Shown here: positions 7,957-16,895 of the stretch, one piece after another
Numbering within the stretch: position 1 is the first letter of the stretch
Layout of the letters: every line of letters starts with the position of its first letter
Source of the DNA: Alkalicoccus urumqiensis
GTDB taxonomy: Bacteria; Bacillota; Bacilli; Bacillales; Salisediminibacteriaceae
Assembly (NCBI RefSeq): GCF_002993335.1
Contig: NZ_PVNS01000010.1
Span: 1 to 64,000, forward strand
Reading direction: 5' to 3'
Length of the DNA: 64,000 bases
Made by a program: the position numbers and the translations under genes
Notes under the pieces: generated by a model
What the model was told of the DNA's origin: nothing
The model's database searches: none
Seen by the model: the letters and a program-made list of their open reading frames with translations, nothing else

Positions 7957-8934
7957 TCAGGGAGTATCCGCTCCCTGTAGTGATTCATCACGTATCGTCA
8001 CATCGAGTTCAGAAACGATTTCTTCCTGCACCCGGTTCTGCTCATAGAGCAGCCGCTCATTCAGCGCAGTCAGGAGTTCTTCACGGACTTCTTCAAAAGG
8101 AGCCGAAAATGGCGTTCGTCCGGTGACCTGTATAATGTGATAGCCAAATGTGCTTTCCACCGGATCGCTGATTTCATCGTTCTCCAGAGAAAAGGCAGCA
8201 CGTTCAAATGGAGGGGCCATCGTCCCGCGGCCGAATGAACCGAGATCTCCACCTTCTTCCGCAGATCCGGGATCCTGTGAATTTTCTTCCGCGAGCGCTG
8301 CAAAGTCCGCACCGTTTTCAAGTTCCTCCAGAATTACTTCTGCTTCCTCTTCCGTAGATACGAGAATATGCCTTGCTTCGACTTCTTCTCCTGCATCATA
8401 TTCTGCCTGGAGTGTCTCTTCATCAATCGTTTCCTGGGACCCTGCCCGTTCTGTCAGCACGAGCTGCTGAAGGACTCTTCGGCGCAGATCCTCTTCCCCT
8501 GCAATGCCCTGAAGTTCCATCATTTGATAAAATTCTTCTTCACTGCTGCTGCCAAGCGCAGCCTGAACGGAGTTGATCTCTTCTTCAATATCTTCTTCCT
8601 CGATCCCCAGGCGCTCTGCCTCCTGTTCGAAAGCAAGATCCTGAATCATCCTGGATAGAAGCTCCTCGCCATATTCTTCGCGGAGTGCCTCTGTAAAAGC
8701 CTCTTCCGTAATCGTGCCGGCACTCGTTTCAGCGATAACGGTTTCTTCCGGTTCTTCCGCAGGGGACTCATTGTTTTCCTCTTCCGGCTCTTCTTCCGGT
8801 CCGGCAGTCTCATTATTTTCATCTACAGCCGGATTTTCTTCACTTTCCGGGGTTTCTCCCGGCTCTTCTTCTGAACTGGAAGGTTCATTGGAACAGGCGG
8901 TAGCAAATATAAGTAAAAACAACCACTTTTTCAT
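7957..8934 (-). CDS. prsA: PrsA-like foldase lipoprotein, parvulin peptidyl-prolyl isomerase
   Basis: A 325-aa lipoprotein. A short signal peptide ends at the lipobox-like ATAC with C14 as lipidation site. Residues 17-69 form an extraordinarily acidic Glu/Pro/Asn linker. A helical chaperone region follows, then a parvulin (PpiC/Rotamase) domain at about 185-273 with [20 protein letters not shown] and [11 protein letters not shown]. PrsA folds secreted proteins on the outer membrane face after Sec export. A good AGGAG site precedes ATG 8934. The acidic linker is longer than in B. subtilis PrsA as I recall it, and fits life at high salt or high pH. Confidence 0.88.
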   Translation of the reverse strand: MKKWLFLLIFATACSNEPSSSEEEPGETPESEENPAVDENNETAGPEEEPEEENNESPAEEPEETVIAETSAGTITEEAFTEALREEYGEELLSRMIQDLAFEQEAERLGIEEEDIEEEINSVQAALGSSSEEEFYQMMELQGIAGEEDLRRRVLQQLVLTERAGSQETIDEETLQAEYDAGEEVEARHILVSTEEEAEVILEELENGADFAALAEENSQDPGSAEEGGDLGSFGRGTMAPPFERAAFSLENDEISDPVESTFGYHIIQVTGRTPFSAPFEEVREELLTALNERLLYEQNRVQEEIVSELDVTIRDESLQGADTP

Positions 8935-8986
8935 AAAGGATCTGCTCCTTTCAGACAGTCATCCATAGATTTCCAGCAGGGAATCG

Positions 8987-9028
8987 AAAAAACTGTCATG
9001 ATTCCCGAAAAAAAGGAATACATGACAG
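8987..9028 (-). terminator. Terminator of the 59-aa membrane protein gene
   Basis: On the minus strand CTGTCATGTATTCC pairs with GGAATCATGACAG around a T-rich loop, then runs into TTTTTT. It separates the gene at 9036-9215 from prsA. Confidence 0.8.
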
Positions 9029-9035
9029 CACCGGA

Positions 9036-9215
9036 TCATGTAAAATAGATACGGACAAATGAAGACGTAATTAAAATGGTAATGAGGACATTAATGGTCC
9101 GAAAAATGCCGGGCTGTTTCTCCTCCGGTATTTCTTTTGAAACACAAAGGTTGTTTGTCATCGTATTAATAACAAAAAGATAAAACACGGCAAATAAAAT
9201 AAATGGTATATACAT
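9036..9215 (-). CDS. Small two-helix membrane protein (59 aa)
   Basis: Two hydrophobic helices (about residues 2-20 and 40-58) flank a short polar loop EIPEEKQPG. The start ATG 9215 is preceded by AGGAGG at ideal spacing; a longer upstream frame is not supported. It has its own strong terminator. Family not recognised. It is divergent from the YpmS-like gene and upstream of prsA on the same strand. A membrane role linked to export is conceivable but unsupported. Confidence 0.6.
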   Translation of the reverse strand: MYIPFILFAVFYLFVINTMTNNLCVSKEIPEEKQPGIFRTINVLITILITSSFVRIYFT

Positions 9216-9336
9216 AAAAGCCTCCTGAAAGCCAGAGTGCAAACCGCCGGTTAAAACTGCCCGGCTGAGGGAATATCACTATAAGTGTAGCAGATTCCTG
9301 CGTGAAAGAAAATAAACAAAAGAAAGTAGGCTGGAA

Positions 9337-9924
9337 ATGAACAAGTGGAAAGCAGCGTTTTTTATTCTCATCATACTTATGATCCTGGCCGCAGCAGGCG
9401 TCTGGTTTGCTCTGCAGCAGGCATTTTCTCCATCGGAGGAAGCAGAGCCTTTTATCCCTCCCGAAGCGGAGGAAGCGGATACTGACAGTGCTCCTTCTTT
9501 TATTGTGGAAACGACACCGCAGGATGCAGATCAATGGCTTCAGCGGGAGCTGGAAGGAGAACAGGATAATGTTTCGATCTATATCGACGATTTTGTCTAT
9601 GTAGAAACATCCATTCAGGCGCTCGGTCTGGAGGTGCCGATCGAAATCCGCTTCATCCCGGAGCCCGCAGAAGGCGGAAACCTCTGGCTGAGAGAAGACG
9701 GTTTTCAGGCGGGGCCGCTCTCACTGCCGGCAAGAGAAGTCTTTCTGCTGATGCAGGATGTTGTAGAACTGCCGCCATGGATGGAGCTTGTACCGGATGA
9801 AGAGTCAATATATGCAGATCTGGAGCAGCTCGATACAGGAAATTTCCAGATTGACGTAGAAGAAGTAAACCTTCAGGAGGAAACGATCCGCCTGCGGATG
9901 ACTGAGCAGCCGGAAGCTTCCTGA
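9337..9924 (+). CDS. ypmS: YpmS-family membrane-anchored protein (DUF2140)
   Basis: A 195-aa protein beginning MNKWKAAFFILIILMI, with one N-terminal membrane helix (residues 6-27) and an extracytoplasmic beta-rich domain. The opening MNKWKxxFFIL, the central L-P-I/R segment and the C-terminal IDVEEVNLQEETIRLRM resemble YpmS/DUF2140. Function unknown in the family. It is a single gene with a strong terminator. Its location beside prsA differs from B. subtilis, where ypmS lies elsewhere. Confidence 0.7.
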   Translation: MNKWKAAFFILIILMILAAAGVWFALQQAFSPSEEAEPFIPPEAEEADTDSAPSFIVETTPQDADQWLQRELEGEQDNVSIYIDDFVYVETSIQALGLEVPIEIRFIPEPAEGGNLWLREDGFQAGPLSLPAREVFLLMQDVVELPPWMELVPDEESIYADLEQLDTGNFQIDVEEVNLQEETIRLRMTEQPEAS

Positions 9925-9941
9925 CAAGCTGCTGAAATGAA

Positions 9942-9982
9942 AGAAAGACTGCCTGCTGAGTACATCAGCGGGCAGTCTTTCT
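9942..9982 (+). terminator. Long hairpin terminator after ypmS
   Basis: An 18-bp stem (9942-9959 with 9965-9982, one G-T pair) around GTACA. The T run lies inside the 3' arm. It also faces the end of the convergent gene at 10010-10588 and may serve both. Confidence 0.7.
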
Positions 9983-10009
9983 GCGTTTAAATCGGGTAAC
10001 CTGCGTAGT

Positions 10010-10588
10010 TCAGGATGGCATCGAATCCGGCTCATTAAAAGCAGTAACACTTTCTTCTGTCGCACGGATGACATGAAATCCATTTTTGTTTTCTTCAATC
10101 AATGCATCATTTGGAGCGGACATCATCTGCTTTGCTGCGAAGAAATCATACACACTAAGGCCGACGTTCACTGCTGAGATGATGGCAATATAGTGTGTGT
10201 GGCCGGGCAGAGCAGCAGCCATAGCGAGAGACACTGCTGTAATAACGACAACAGGTGTCAGTGTTGCTATAATACTTAGTCGTTTCGACACAGGATTCCG
10301 GACTGAATAGAAGAAGTTCGGCCACTGTGAGCGGCGCCAGCCCATTTTAGCCCGGCGCCCTGCTGCCCATATCGGCAGACAATGCAGGAACAAATGCAGC
10401 GGCAGAATAACAATCAGGCCGGCAATGGTAATATAAAATCCGTAATCGACAAGCGGTGCGTGCCCGCCGAATGTTTGAAAAACCGTAAAGAATATTAAAA
10501 AGTACAGGAGGGACACAAGGGCCGAAAGAAAGCTCATTCGTCCACGTCCGATTTCCTTTGCTAAAGAGCATGTTTTCAGGCAGTTCAT
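10010..10588 (-). CDS. DUF3267-like integral membrane protein
   Basis: A 192-aa protein with about four hydrophobic helices (near residues 22-40, 48-70, 105-125, 130-150). The family is described as putative zincin-type membrane peptidases; the segment LHLFLHCLPIWAAGRRAK contains two His residues but not a clear HExxH, so enzymatic activity is doubtful. Its place between prsA and scoC corresponds to the yhaJ region of B. subtilis. The start ATG 10588 has GGGAGGAGG upstream. A cre-like palindrome and a plausible promoter lie upstream. Confidence 0.65.
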   Translation of the reverse strand: MNCLKTCSLAKEIGRGRMSFLSALVSLLYFLIFFTVFQTFGGHAPLVDYGFYITIAGLIVILPLHLFLHCLPIWAAGRRAKMGWRRSQWPNFFYSVRNPVSKRLSIIATLTPVVVITAVSLAMAAALPGHTHYIAIISAVNVGLSVYDFFAAKQMMSAPNDALIEENKNGFHVIRATEESVTAFNEPDSMPS

Positions 10589-10640
10589 AGGAACCAGCCT
10601 CCTCCCAGTGACAGATAATCTAGCAGTGAATACTTACGTA

Positions 10641-10702
10641 ACTCTACTCCCGTAACCGGAAAAAATCAACACGTATAATGTAAAGATTTAGAAAGCGCTT
10701 TC
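10641..10702 (-). promoter_or_regulatory. Promoter and cre-like palindrome of the DUF3267 gene
   Basis: On the minus strand TTGATT (10669-10664), 17-base spacer and TAGAGT (10646-10641) form a promoter. Upstream at 10691-10702 is the perfect palindrome GAAAGCGCTTTC, the core of CcpA cre sites, although the outer T/A pair is swapped. Catabolite control is a guess. Confidence 0.4.
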
Positions 10703-10762
10703 TTTACCGGTGTATAGCGGCCGAATTGAGTCGGAACCTCGCTGCATTTACGAAAAAACACA

Positions 10763-10795
10763 CGAAAAAAACCGGAAAAAAATCCTTTTTCCGGC
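10763..10795 (-). terminator. Terminator of scoC
   Basis: Minus strand: CCGGAAAAAGGATTTTTTTCCGG followed by seven T. It lies 20 bases beyond the scoC stop. Confidence 0.8.
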
Positions 10796-10814
10796 TCTGC
10801 TGCTGCAGAAAATT

Positions 10815-11396
10815 TTACGTTTTTTCTGTGGTGCTGTCCTGCAGGGGAATTTTGGCCACCGGCTGCAGCTGTCCGTCTTCTTCGGAAAAGTCTTCTTCGA
10901 ATTTATGCATCGATGTTTCAAAGATTTCGATAAATTCCGGTCCGTATACGTGTTTTACGATGCTCATCAGTTCGGAGAATTCCGGGAATTTTCCGTACAG
11001 CTCCTTGATGGGGAGGGAGCCTGTGTAGACGCTGTATGTGTCCGGGTTATAGCTTTTAAACGTTTCGAGAAGCAGCTCTTCTCCTTCCGGTGTGAGACAG
11101 ACATACGTATTACGCTTGTCGTTAGCCCGCTTGGAAAACGAGAGCAGGCCGCGTTCTTCTAATTTTTTTGAGAAGTTGAACGCAGTGGAAACATGCATGA
11201 CACCGAATTTCGCGATGTCGGATATGGAGGCCCCTTCAAGATGATAGGCGATCCAGAGAATGTGATGTTCGTTAATATTCAGGTCAAAGGGCTTAATCCA
11301 GGCCTGCCAGTCTTTTTCTATCGATTTCCAGAGTGCTTTGCTCAGCTGGGCGATTTTATGACTGAACATGATGGATTGTTTCATAGATTCGTCCAC
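10815..11396 (-). CDS. scoC: ScoC (Hpr), MarR-family regulator of protease production
   Basis: A 193-aa winged-helix regulator. The block from [16 protein letters not shown] through [18 protein letters not shown] and [19 protein letters not shown] to [14 protein letters not shown] is nearly identical to B. subtilis ScoC. ScoC represses extracellular protease and sporulation genes during exponential growth. The GTG at 11396 is taken as start because GGAGGG precedes it at 7 bases; an upstream in-frame ATG has no ribosome site. The last ~25 residues are divergent and charged. The trpP, yhaH and yhaI genes that separate scoC from serC in B. subtilis are absent. Confidence 0.9.
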   Translation of the reverse strand: MDESMKQSIMFSHKIAQLSKALWKSIEKDWQAWIKPFDLNINEHHILWIAYHLEGASISDIAKFGVMHVSTAFNFSKKLEERGLLSFSKRANDKRNTYVCLTPEGEELLLETFKSYNPDTYSVYTGSLPIKELYGKFPEFSELMSIVKHVYGPEFIEIFETSMHKFEEDFSEEDGQLQPVAKIPLQDSTTEKT

Positions 11397-11458
11397 TGCA
11401 GGTCCCTCCTCTTCCATGTGAATCCCAATAATTATTTTTGTGCGAAAATGATAAATAT

Positions 11459-11510
11459 AGAATACCACAGTGAGAAGGGGGCCTCAATATCATTTCAGTA
11501 TTTTCTGAAA
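11459..11510 (-). promoter_or_regulatory. scoC promoter with adjacent palindrome
   Basis: Minus strand TTGAGG (11487-11482), 17-base spacer, TATTCT (11464-11459). Just upstream, TTTCAG-6-CTGAAA (11493-11510) is a perfect inverted repeat that may be an operator. The rest of the gap up to 11676 shows nothing further that I can name. Confidence 0.5.
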
Positions 11511-11676
11511 TTTTCATGAACGTTTTATCAAAAAGTATGTAAAACGACATTTCGCACAGCATATATATTGTCTGGAACTCTGATAAAACCGCTGAATTAG
11601 TTATCTGCCGGGTCGAATTTTCAGTGGAAGCGTGTTGTGCTTTAACGTGGAGAAACGGAACGGTTAAACAGCATAG

Positions 11677-11713
11677 AAAAAAGAAGCCGATGCTGAAGGA
11701 GGCACCGGCTTCT
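11677..11713 (-). terminator. Terminator of the hit-serC unit
   Basis: Minus strand AGAAGCCG (11713-11706) pairs with CGGCTTCT (11689-11682) around a 16-base loop, followed by TTTTT. About 95 bases after the serC stop. Confidence 0.8.
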
Positions 11714-11808
11714 GAAGAGGTATTCACTGTGCAGCAGAGCAGAACAGTGCTCCGTGACAGATGGACGGAAAAATGTATGTTTTCCTCCGATACTATTTCA
11801 GAAAAAAG

Positions 11809-12894
11809 CTAGTTCGTATGCTGGAATTGTTTCATAAAGCGGCAGAGCGCTTCCACGTGCTCAACAGGAACAGCATTGTAGATCGAAGCACGGCATCCGC
11901 CGACACTCCGGTGGCCGTTAAGACCCATAAATCCGGCTTCTTTGGCTTCCTGCAGAAATTTTTCTTCCAGCTCTTCTGAAGGGAGGCGGAAAGTGACATT
12001 CATCAAAGAACGGGCACTTTTTTCCGCATGACCGGTATAGTAGCCTTCTGACTGATCGATTGTTTCGTAGAGCATGGAAGCTTTCTTTTCTGCACGCTCC
12101 TCGACCGCTTTTATGCCGCCGAGATCCTGGATCCAGTCGGTGACAAGCTTCGTAATATAAACCGCACCAGTCGGCGGCGTATGGTAAAGAGAGTCTTTAT
12201 CTGCATGCTGCTTATAGGAGAGGGAGGGTGGAACATTTCCTTCGGCGCTCTCCAGAAACGATCTGCGCGCAATAACGATGGTGACACCTGCCATACCCGC
12301 GTTTTTCTGTGCACCTGCGTAGGCAAGATCGATATGTTCCCAGTTGACCGGTCTGCTTAAGATATCACTCGACATGTCGATAATGACCGGTTTCGTTCCT
12401 TTTTCCGGGAGCGTTTTCCATTGTGTACCGTAGATCGTATTATTCGATGTTAAATGGATATACGCGCAGTCGGTATCCTGTTCCCGGAGATTCACTTCCG
12501 GAATGCTGCGGTATTCATTTGATTTTGTGGAGGCGATTTCGGTTACTTCTCCGAAGAATGATGCTTCTTTCATTGCTTTTTCCGACCAGGAACCGCTCAG
12601 CACAAAACCGGCCTTCTTTCCTTCAGGAAGGAAGTTTTTTGCAGTCATGGAAAACTGCAGCGTCGCTCCACCCTGCAGAAATAAAATATCAAAACTGTCC
12701 GGAACGGAGAGTATTTCACGAATCTGCTTTAAAGCAGCAAAGTGAATGGATTCATAAAGTGAGCTGCGGTGGCTCAGCTCCATGACGGCGGCACCTGCAT
12801 GCTGAAAATTGAACATTTCTTTTTGTGCCTGCTGTAGTACTTGTTCCGGAATCGGTCCGGGACCGGCGTTAAAATTGTAGGCTCGGTGGCTCAC
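11809..12894 (-). CDS. serC: SerC, phosphoserine aminotransferase
   Basis: A 361-aa class V PLP aminotransferase converting 3-phosphohydroxypyruvate plus glutamate to phosphoserine. Diagnostic segments are YNFNAGPGPIP at the N terminus, LFLQGGATLQFSM, the PLP-lysine region DLAYAGAQKNAG (Lys near residue 200) and the C-terminal GLNGHRSVGGCRASIYNA. The start is placed at GTG 12894 with GGAGG 8 bases before it; an upstream TTG overlaps the ribosome site. It follows hit by 34 bases on the same strand, so both probably share a transcript. Confidence 0.93.
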   Translation of the reverse strand: MSHRAYNFNAGPGPIPEQVLQQAQKEMFNFQHAGAAVMELSHRSSLYESIHFAALKQIREILSVPDSFDILFLQGGATLQFSMTAKNFLPEGKKAGFVLSGSWSEKAMKEASFFGEVTEIASTKSNEYRSIPEVNLREQDTDCAYIHLTSNNTIYGTQWKTLPEKGTKPVIIDMSSDILSRPVNWEHIDLAYAGAQKNAGMAGVTIVIARRSFLESAEGNVPPSLSYKQHADKDSLYHTPPTGAVYITKLVTDWIQDLGGIKAVEERAEKKASMLYETIDQSEGYYTGHAEKSARSLMNVTFRLPSEELEEKFLQEAKEAGFMGLNGHRSVGGCRASIYNAVPVEHVEALCRFMKQFQHTN

Positions 12895-12928
12895 TTGGCA
12901 TTCCTCCAACTATCGGGTAATAGATTAT

Positions 12929-13354
12929 TTACAGGTTTTCAGCGATCGATCCGGCAATACGGGTCAGGTCTTCTTTGGAATAGCGGCTGCCGTTTTCCTC
13001 CCACTTGGAGGCAAAACCGTCTTCATCTCCGTGGCGGGGCAGAAGGTGCAGGTGATAATGAAATACAGACTGGCCTGCGTATTCCCGGTTGTTGTTAACG
13101 ACATTCAGCCCTTTTGGCGAAAACGTCTTGTCGATCGCATTCGCAATTTCCGGTACGTGCCGGAATAAAGAAGCGGCTGTTTCCGGCTGAAGGGAAAAAA
13201 TGTCCTCCTCGTGTTTCTTCGGGATGACGAGCGTATGGCCTTCCGTTACCTGACTGAGGTCCAGAAACGCGTACACATCATCATTTTCAAAAACTTTTGC
13301 AGATGGAATATCGCCTTGAATGATGCTGCAGAAAATGCAGTTCTCATGAGACAT
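12929..13354 (-). CDS. hit: Hit, HIT-family nucleotide hydrolase
   Basis: A 141-aa histidine-triad protein. The N-terminal CIFCSIIQGDIPS with a two-Cys zinc-type motif and the C-terminal triad HYHLHLLPR (after QSV) define the HINT-like branch, which hydrolyses AMP-linked substrates such as adenosine phosphoramidates. ATG 13354 is preceded by AAGGAGGAA. It is divergent from ecsA, with about 170 bp between, exactly as in B. subtilis. The physiological substrate is unknown. Confidence 0.92.
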   Translation of the reverse strand: MSHENCIFCSIIQGDIPSAKVFENDDVYAFLDLSQVTEGHTLVIPKKHEEDIFSLQPETAASLFRHVPEIANAIDKTFSPKGLNVVNNNREYAGQSVFHYHLHLLPRHGDEDGFASKWEENGSRYSKEDLTRIAGSIAENL

Positions 13355-13523
13355 GAAAATTCCTCCTTTTTCCTTGTGTAAATATTCACGTAATAGAAAC
13401 TATTCTATCATATCTCAGAGGGAGAAAGTAGAATCAATACAGGGAATATTTGTCCTCTACGACGGGGCTTTGCTTTTCAACACTCGATGGATTCGGTATA
13501 GTGGAGCGGGAGGAGGCATCATG

Positions 13524-14270
13524 ATGACGGAACTTTTAAAATTGAATCGTGTAAGTGGAGGCTATCAGCAGACACGGCCGGTTCTTAATGATATTTCATT
13601 TTCGGTTCAGCCCGGGGAAATGGTCGGCCTGATCGGATTGAACGGAGCAGGGAAAAGTACAACTATTAAGCATATTCTCGGTTTAATGAGTCCATTTTCG
13701 GGGTCGATTGAACTCAGCGGGAAGACGATGGCTGACCCGGATACGTACCGCAGTCTGCTTGCCTACATACCTGAGACCCCTGTTTTATATGAAGAGCTGA
13801 CGCTGTGGGAGCACCTGGAAGTCACTGCGATGGCTTATGGTCTGGAAAAGGACGTTTTCGAAGCTAGGGCAGAGAAGCTCCTGAAAGAGTTCCGGATGAA
13901 GAAAATGAGAAAATGGTTTCCGAGTCATTTTTCGAAAGGGATGCGTCAGAAAGTGATGATAATGAGTGCATTCCTTCTCCGGCCGGAGCTTTATGTCGCA
14001 GACGAACCGTTCGTCGGGCTGGATCCGGTGGGAATTCATTCGTTCTTAACCCATATGGAGTCGATGAGAGAGAGCGGTGCGGGGATCCTATTGTCGACGC
14101 ATATTCTTGCTACCGCAGAACGGTACTGTGACCGGTTTGTATTTCTGCACGAGGGACGGGTGCTGATGCAGGGGACACTTGCCGAACTTCAGAGAGAGGC
14201 AGATATGCCCGGGGCGCCGCTGGATCAGATTTATGTGGCTGTGACGGAGGAGCCGGAAAATGATGAATAA
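13524..14270 (+). CDS. ecsA: EcsA, ABC transporter ATP-binding protein
   Basis: A 248-aa ATPase with Walker A GLNGAGKST (about 38-46), signature-region HFSKGMRQK and Walker B ELYVADEP, then H-loop STHILATAERYCD. The segment IPETPVLYEELTLWEHLEVTAMAYG is characteristic of EcsA. With EcsB it forms a transporter whose loss in B. subtilis impairs exoprotein secretion, competence and intramembrane proteolysis by RasP. Two adjacent ATGs exist; the second (13524) has AGGAGG at 7 bases. It overlaps ecsB by 11 bp. No ecsC follows. Confidence 0.92.
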   Translation: MTELLKLNRVSGGYQQTRPVLNDISFSVQPGEMVGLIGLNGAGKSTTIKHILGLMSPFSGSIELSGKTMADPDTYRSLLAYIPETPVLYEELTLWEHLEVTAMAYGLEKDVFEARAEKLLKEFRMKKMRKWFPSHFSKGMRQKVMIMSAFLLRPELYVADEPFVGLDPVGIHSFLTHMESMRESGAGILLSTHILATAERYCDRFVFLHEGRVLMQGTLAELQREADMPGAPLDQIYVAVTEEPENDE

Positions 14271-15477
14271 CGTCACATCGCTCTGGAACCGCCGCCGGCA
14301 GGATTACTGGATCACTGCGGTAAAATATCTGCGTCTGATCGCGAACAGCGGATTTGTATTTACGCTGTATCTGCTGTTTCTATTCGGCAGTTATTACTAT
14401 GGACGCTTTCTGGAATGGCTTCCTGCTTCGTTTCCAGCGCTTTTATTTTTCACTATCGTTTTTGCACTGATGCTTACAAGAGGACGTGTCCGCACATTTA
14501 TTGAGCCTGCGGACGTCGTTTTCCTTATGCCGATGGAAGGAAAAATGAGACCTTATCTGAAGCGGTCGATTGGATACAGCTGGGGAATGGAAACTTTCTG
14601 GCTGGCACTCGTTTTATTCGCTCTTTCGCCGTTGTATCTGGACCGTCTTGGGAGCGGGTTTTCCGGAGTTCTTGTGATTCTGGCTCTGCTTTCGGGAGTA
14701 AAGCTTTGGAACCTGTGGCTCAGCTTCCAGGAACAGCGTGTCCAGGAAGAGAGTCTGTACAAAAGGTTCACACTTTTCCGTATGGCGTTAAATATCGGCG
14801 CAGCAGCCGCGGTCTTTTCGATGATTCCTCTGTGGATGGCCGCTTCGGCAGCAGCTTTTTCCGGATACACGCTGTTCGTCCGGTCACTCAGCAGAAAGCC
14901 GCTTCAATGGGAACGGCTTGCTTCTATTGAGGCCCGGATGCTCCAGACGTTTTACCGGATGGCATCCAGTTTTACGGATGTACCACACCAAAAAAGCGTC
15001 GTGAATAAACGAAGATTCTGGAGCAGGTTTCTGCCTCTCCTTTCGTATGACCGCAGCCGGACGTATCACTATCTTTTCGCACGCTCATTTCTCCGGGGGG
15101 GCGATTATTACGGTATCTTTTTCCGTCTCACGGCGCTGGGCCTCGTTTTTCTGGCTGCCGTCCATGTGAGCTGGGGGCTCTGGGTGAGCGCCGGGCTGTT
15201 CTCCTGGATGACGGCCATACAGCTGGAAACGATGAAGCGGCACTTTGACCACGATGCCATCGCCGGGATCTATCCGGTTCCGGAATCGCAGAAAACAGAG
15301 GGAATGCAGTTCTGGCTCCGGTTTTTAGGAATCGTGCAGGCGGTGCTTTTCGGTGCCGGAGCTCTTATTCAGGGTACGGTCCTGGATGCTGTCACCTGCT
15401 TTGCTCTGACACTCGCCGTATACACTTTTTTTTCTTCAAGAAGCCGCTGGGCAGCCGGCAGCGTACGCTCCGCGTAG
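14260..15477 (+). CDS. ecsB: EcsB, ABC transporter membrane subunit
   Basis: A 405-aa polytopic membrane protein with about eight hydrophobic helices, including a pair near residues 25-65, clusters around 100-140 and 165-205, and four at 285-395. Length and placement match EcsB of B. subtilis. It is translationally coupled to ecsA by an 11-bp overlap. The transported substrate is unknown; the family influences regulated proteolysis and secretion. The polar region around residues 215-275 is probably the cytoplasmic coupling segment. Confidence 0.88.
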   Translation: MMNNVTSLWNRRRQDYWITAVKYLRLIANSGFVFTLYLLFLFGSYYYGRFLEWLPASFPALLFFTIVFALMLTRGRVRTFIEPADVVFLMPMEGKMRPYLKRSIGYSWGMETFWLALVLFALSPLYLDRLGSGFSGVLVILALLSGVKLWNLWLSFQEQRVQEESLYKRFTLFRMALNIGAAAAVFSMIPLWMAASAAAFSGYTLFVRSLSRKPLQWERLASIEARMLQTFYRMASSFTDVPHQKSVVNKRRFWSRFLPLLSYDRSRTYHYLFARSFLRGGDYYGIFFRLTALGLVFLAAVHVSWGLWVSAGLFSWMTAIQLETMKRHFDHDAIAGIYPVPESQKTEGMQFWLRFLGIVQAVLFGAGALIQGTVLDAVTCFALTLAVYTFFSSRSRWAAGSVRSA

Positions 15478-15565
15478 GGAGAGGTATTTTTCTTCTCTTT
15501 TCTGCGCTCCGGACATGTAATGATCTGACCATTCTTCGGCCTCTGAATTATTAAATACAATACAG

Positions 15566-15611
15566 AACCGGCTGCGGCAGTCCATGAATAGACGCCGCAG
15601 CCGGTTTTTAT
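15566..15611. terminator. Bidirectional terminator between ecsB and yhaA
   Basis: AACCGGCTGCGGC pairs perfectly with GCCGCAGCCGGTT over a 15-base loop; TTTTTA follows on plus. It can end ecsAB and, in reverse, the convergent yhaA. Confidence 0.85.
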
Positions 15612-15634
15612 TGAAGCTGTTTTTTTCTTTCGTT

Positions 15635-16819
15635 TTACGATTCGTGCTGGCCGAATGCCTGCAGTGCCAGACCGCCGAGAATGCCGGCAGCGTGAAGCAT
15701 GCTCCGCTCATCAATATCAAACTTCGGATGGTGGTGCGGGTAGGCGGTTTCCCATTCCGGATTCATCGCGCCGGTGAAAAAGAAAGCGCCGGGCTTTTCC
15801 TGAAGGAAGTAGGCGAAATCCTCACCGCCCATTTGAGGCGCGGCTTCCACTACTTCCTCCACGCCGCTCACCCGGGCCGCTACGGAAGCAGCTGTTTCCG
15901 CGTGTTCCGCATGGTTCACCACAGCCGGATAGCCCCGTTCATATTTCGCCTCTGCTTCTGCGCCGTAAACCGCCGCTGTCCGCTCCGCTGTTTCGACGAT
16001 ACGTGCTGCAAGGAGGTCACGGACGCTTTCATCAAAGCTCCGTGCTGTACCGACAATCTTTGCCTGGTCTGCAATGACATTGTAGGCATTGACGGATTCA
16101 AAATGGCCGACGCTCACGACAGCGGAAGCCATTGGGTCAACGTTTCTGCTGACGATATGCTGCAGGGACTGGATGATCTGTGCACCGATTAAAATGGAGT
16201 CTTTTGTATCGTGCGGCTGTGCGCCATGACCTCCTTTTCCTTTAACCTGAATAGAAAATTTATCAGCGGCCGCCATAATCGGGCCGCGAGTATACTCCAT
16301 GCGTCCGAGAGGCGTCGTCGCCCACAAGTGCGTGCCGTAAACAGCGTCCACTCCTTCCAGGCAGCCATCCTTAATCATCGCCTGTGCACCGCCGGGAGCC
16401 AGTTCCTCTGCGTGCTGATGAATGAAAAGGATCGTTCCGTGAAGATCTTCTTTCATTTCTGACAGAACCCGTGCGAGTACGAGCAGCTGGGCCGTGTGGC
16501 CGTCATGACCGCACGCATGCATTTTCCCCTCGTTTTTGGATGCAAACGGAAGACCGGTTTCCTCTTTGATCGGGAGGGCGTCAAAGTCCGCGCGCAGAGC
16601 GATCACCGGACCAGGAGAGCCGCCTTCCATGCGTGCAGTAACGCCGCGTCCGCCGACGCCTTCTATCACGTCGTGGCCGAGACTTCGGTGGTACTCAGCT
16701 ATATAGGAAGGGGTTTTTTCCTCTTCAAATGATAGTTCCGGATGTTCGTGAAGATAGCGGCGGATTTCCACCATTTCATCGAATTGTTCTGCGAGACGCT
16801 CCTGAAGCTTTGCAAACAT
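15635..16819 (-). CDS. yhaA: YhaA, M20-family amidohydrolase
   Basis: A 394-aa zinc amidohydrolase of the M20D (hippuricase/N-acyl-amino-acid hydrolase) group. Metal-binding motifs are ALRADFDALPI, MHACGHDGHTAQLL, HQHAEE and the C-terminal HHPKFDIDE. It removes acyl groups from amino acids or related amides; the exact substrate is not predictable. ATG 16819 is chosen with AAGGAG about 10 bases upstream. It occupies the same site downstream of ecs as in B. subtilis, but on the opposite strand to ecsAB. Confidence 0.85.
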   Translation of the reverse strand: MFAKLQERLAEQFDEMVEIRRYLHEHPELSFEEEKTPSYIAEYHRSLGHDVIEGVGGRGVTARMEGGSPGPVIALRADFDALPIKEETGLPFASKNEGKMHACGHDGHTAQLLVLARVLSEMKEDLHGTILFIHQHAEELAPGGAQAMIKDGCLEGVDAVYGTHLWATTPLGRMEYTRGPIMAAADKFSIQVKGKGGHGAQPHDTKDSILIGAQIIQSLQHIVSRNVDPMASAVVSVGHFESVNAYNVIADQAKIVGTARSFDESVRDLLAARIVETAERTAAVYGAEAEAKYERGYPAVVNHAEHAETAASVAARVSGVEEVVEAAPQMGGEDFAYFLQEKPGAFFFTGAMNPEWETAYPHHHPKFDIDERSMLHAAGILGGLALQAFGQHES

Positions 16820-16895
16820 TGACAACACACTCCTTCTGCAGTTTAACTGTTTTCTATTCTACTTGCTTCGACCAGCGAAAGAAAGAGTGACAATG

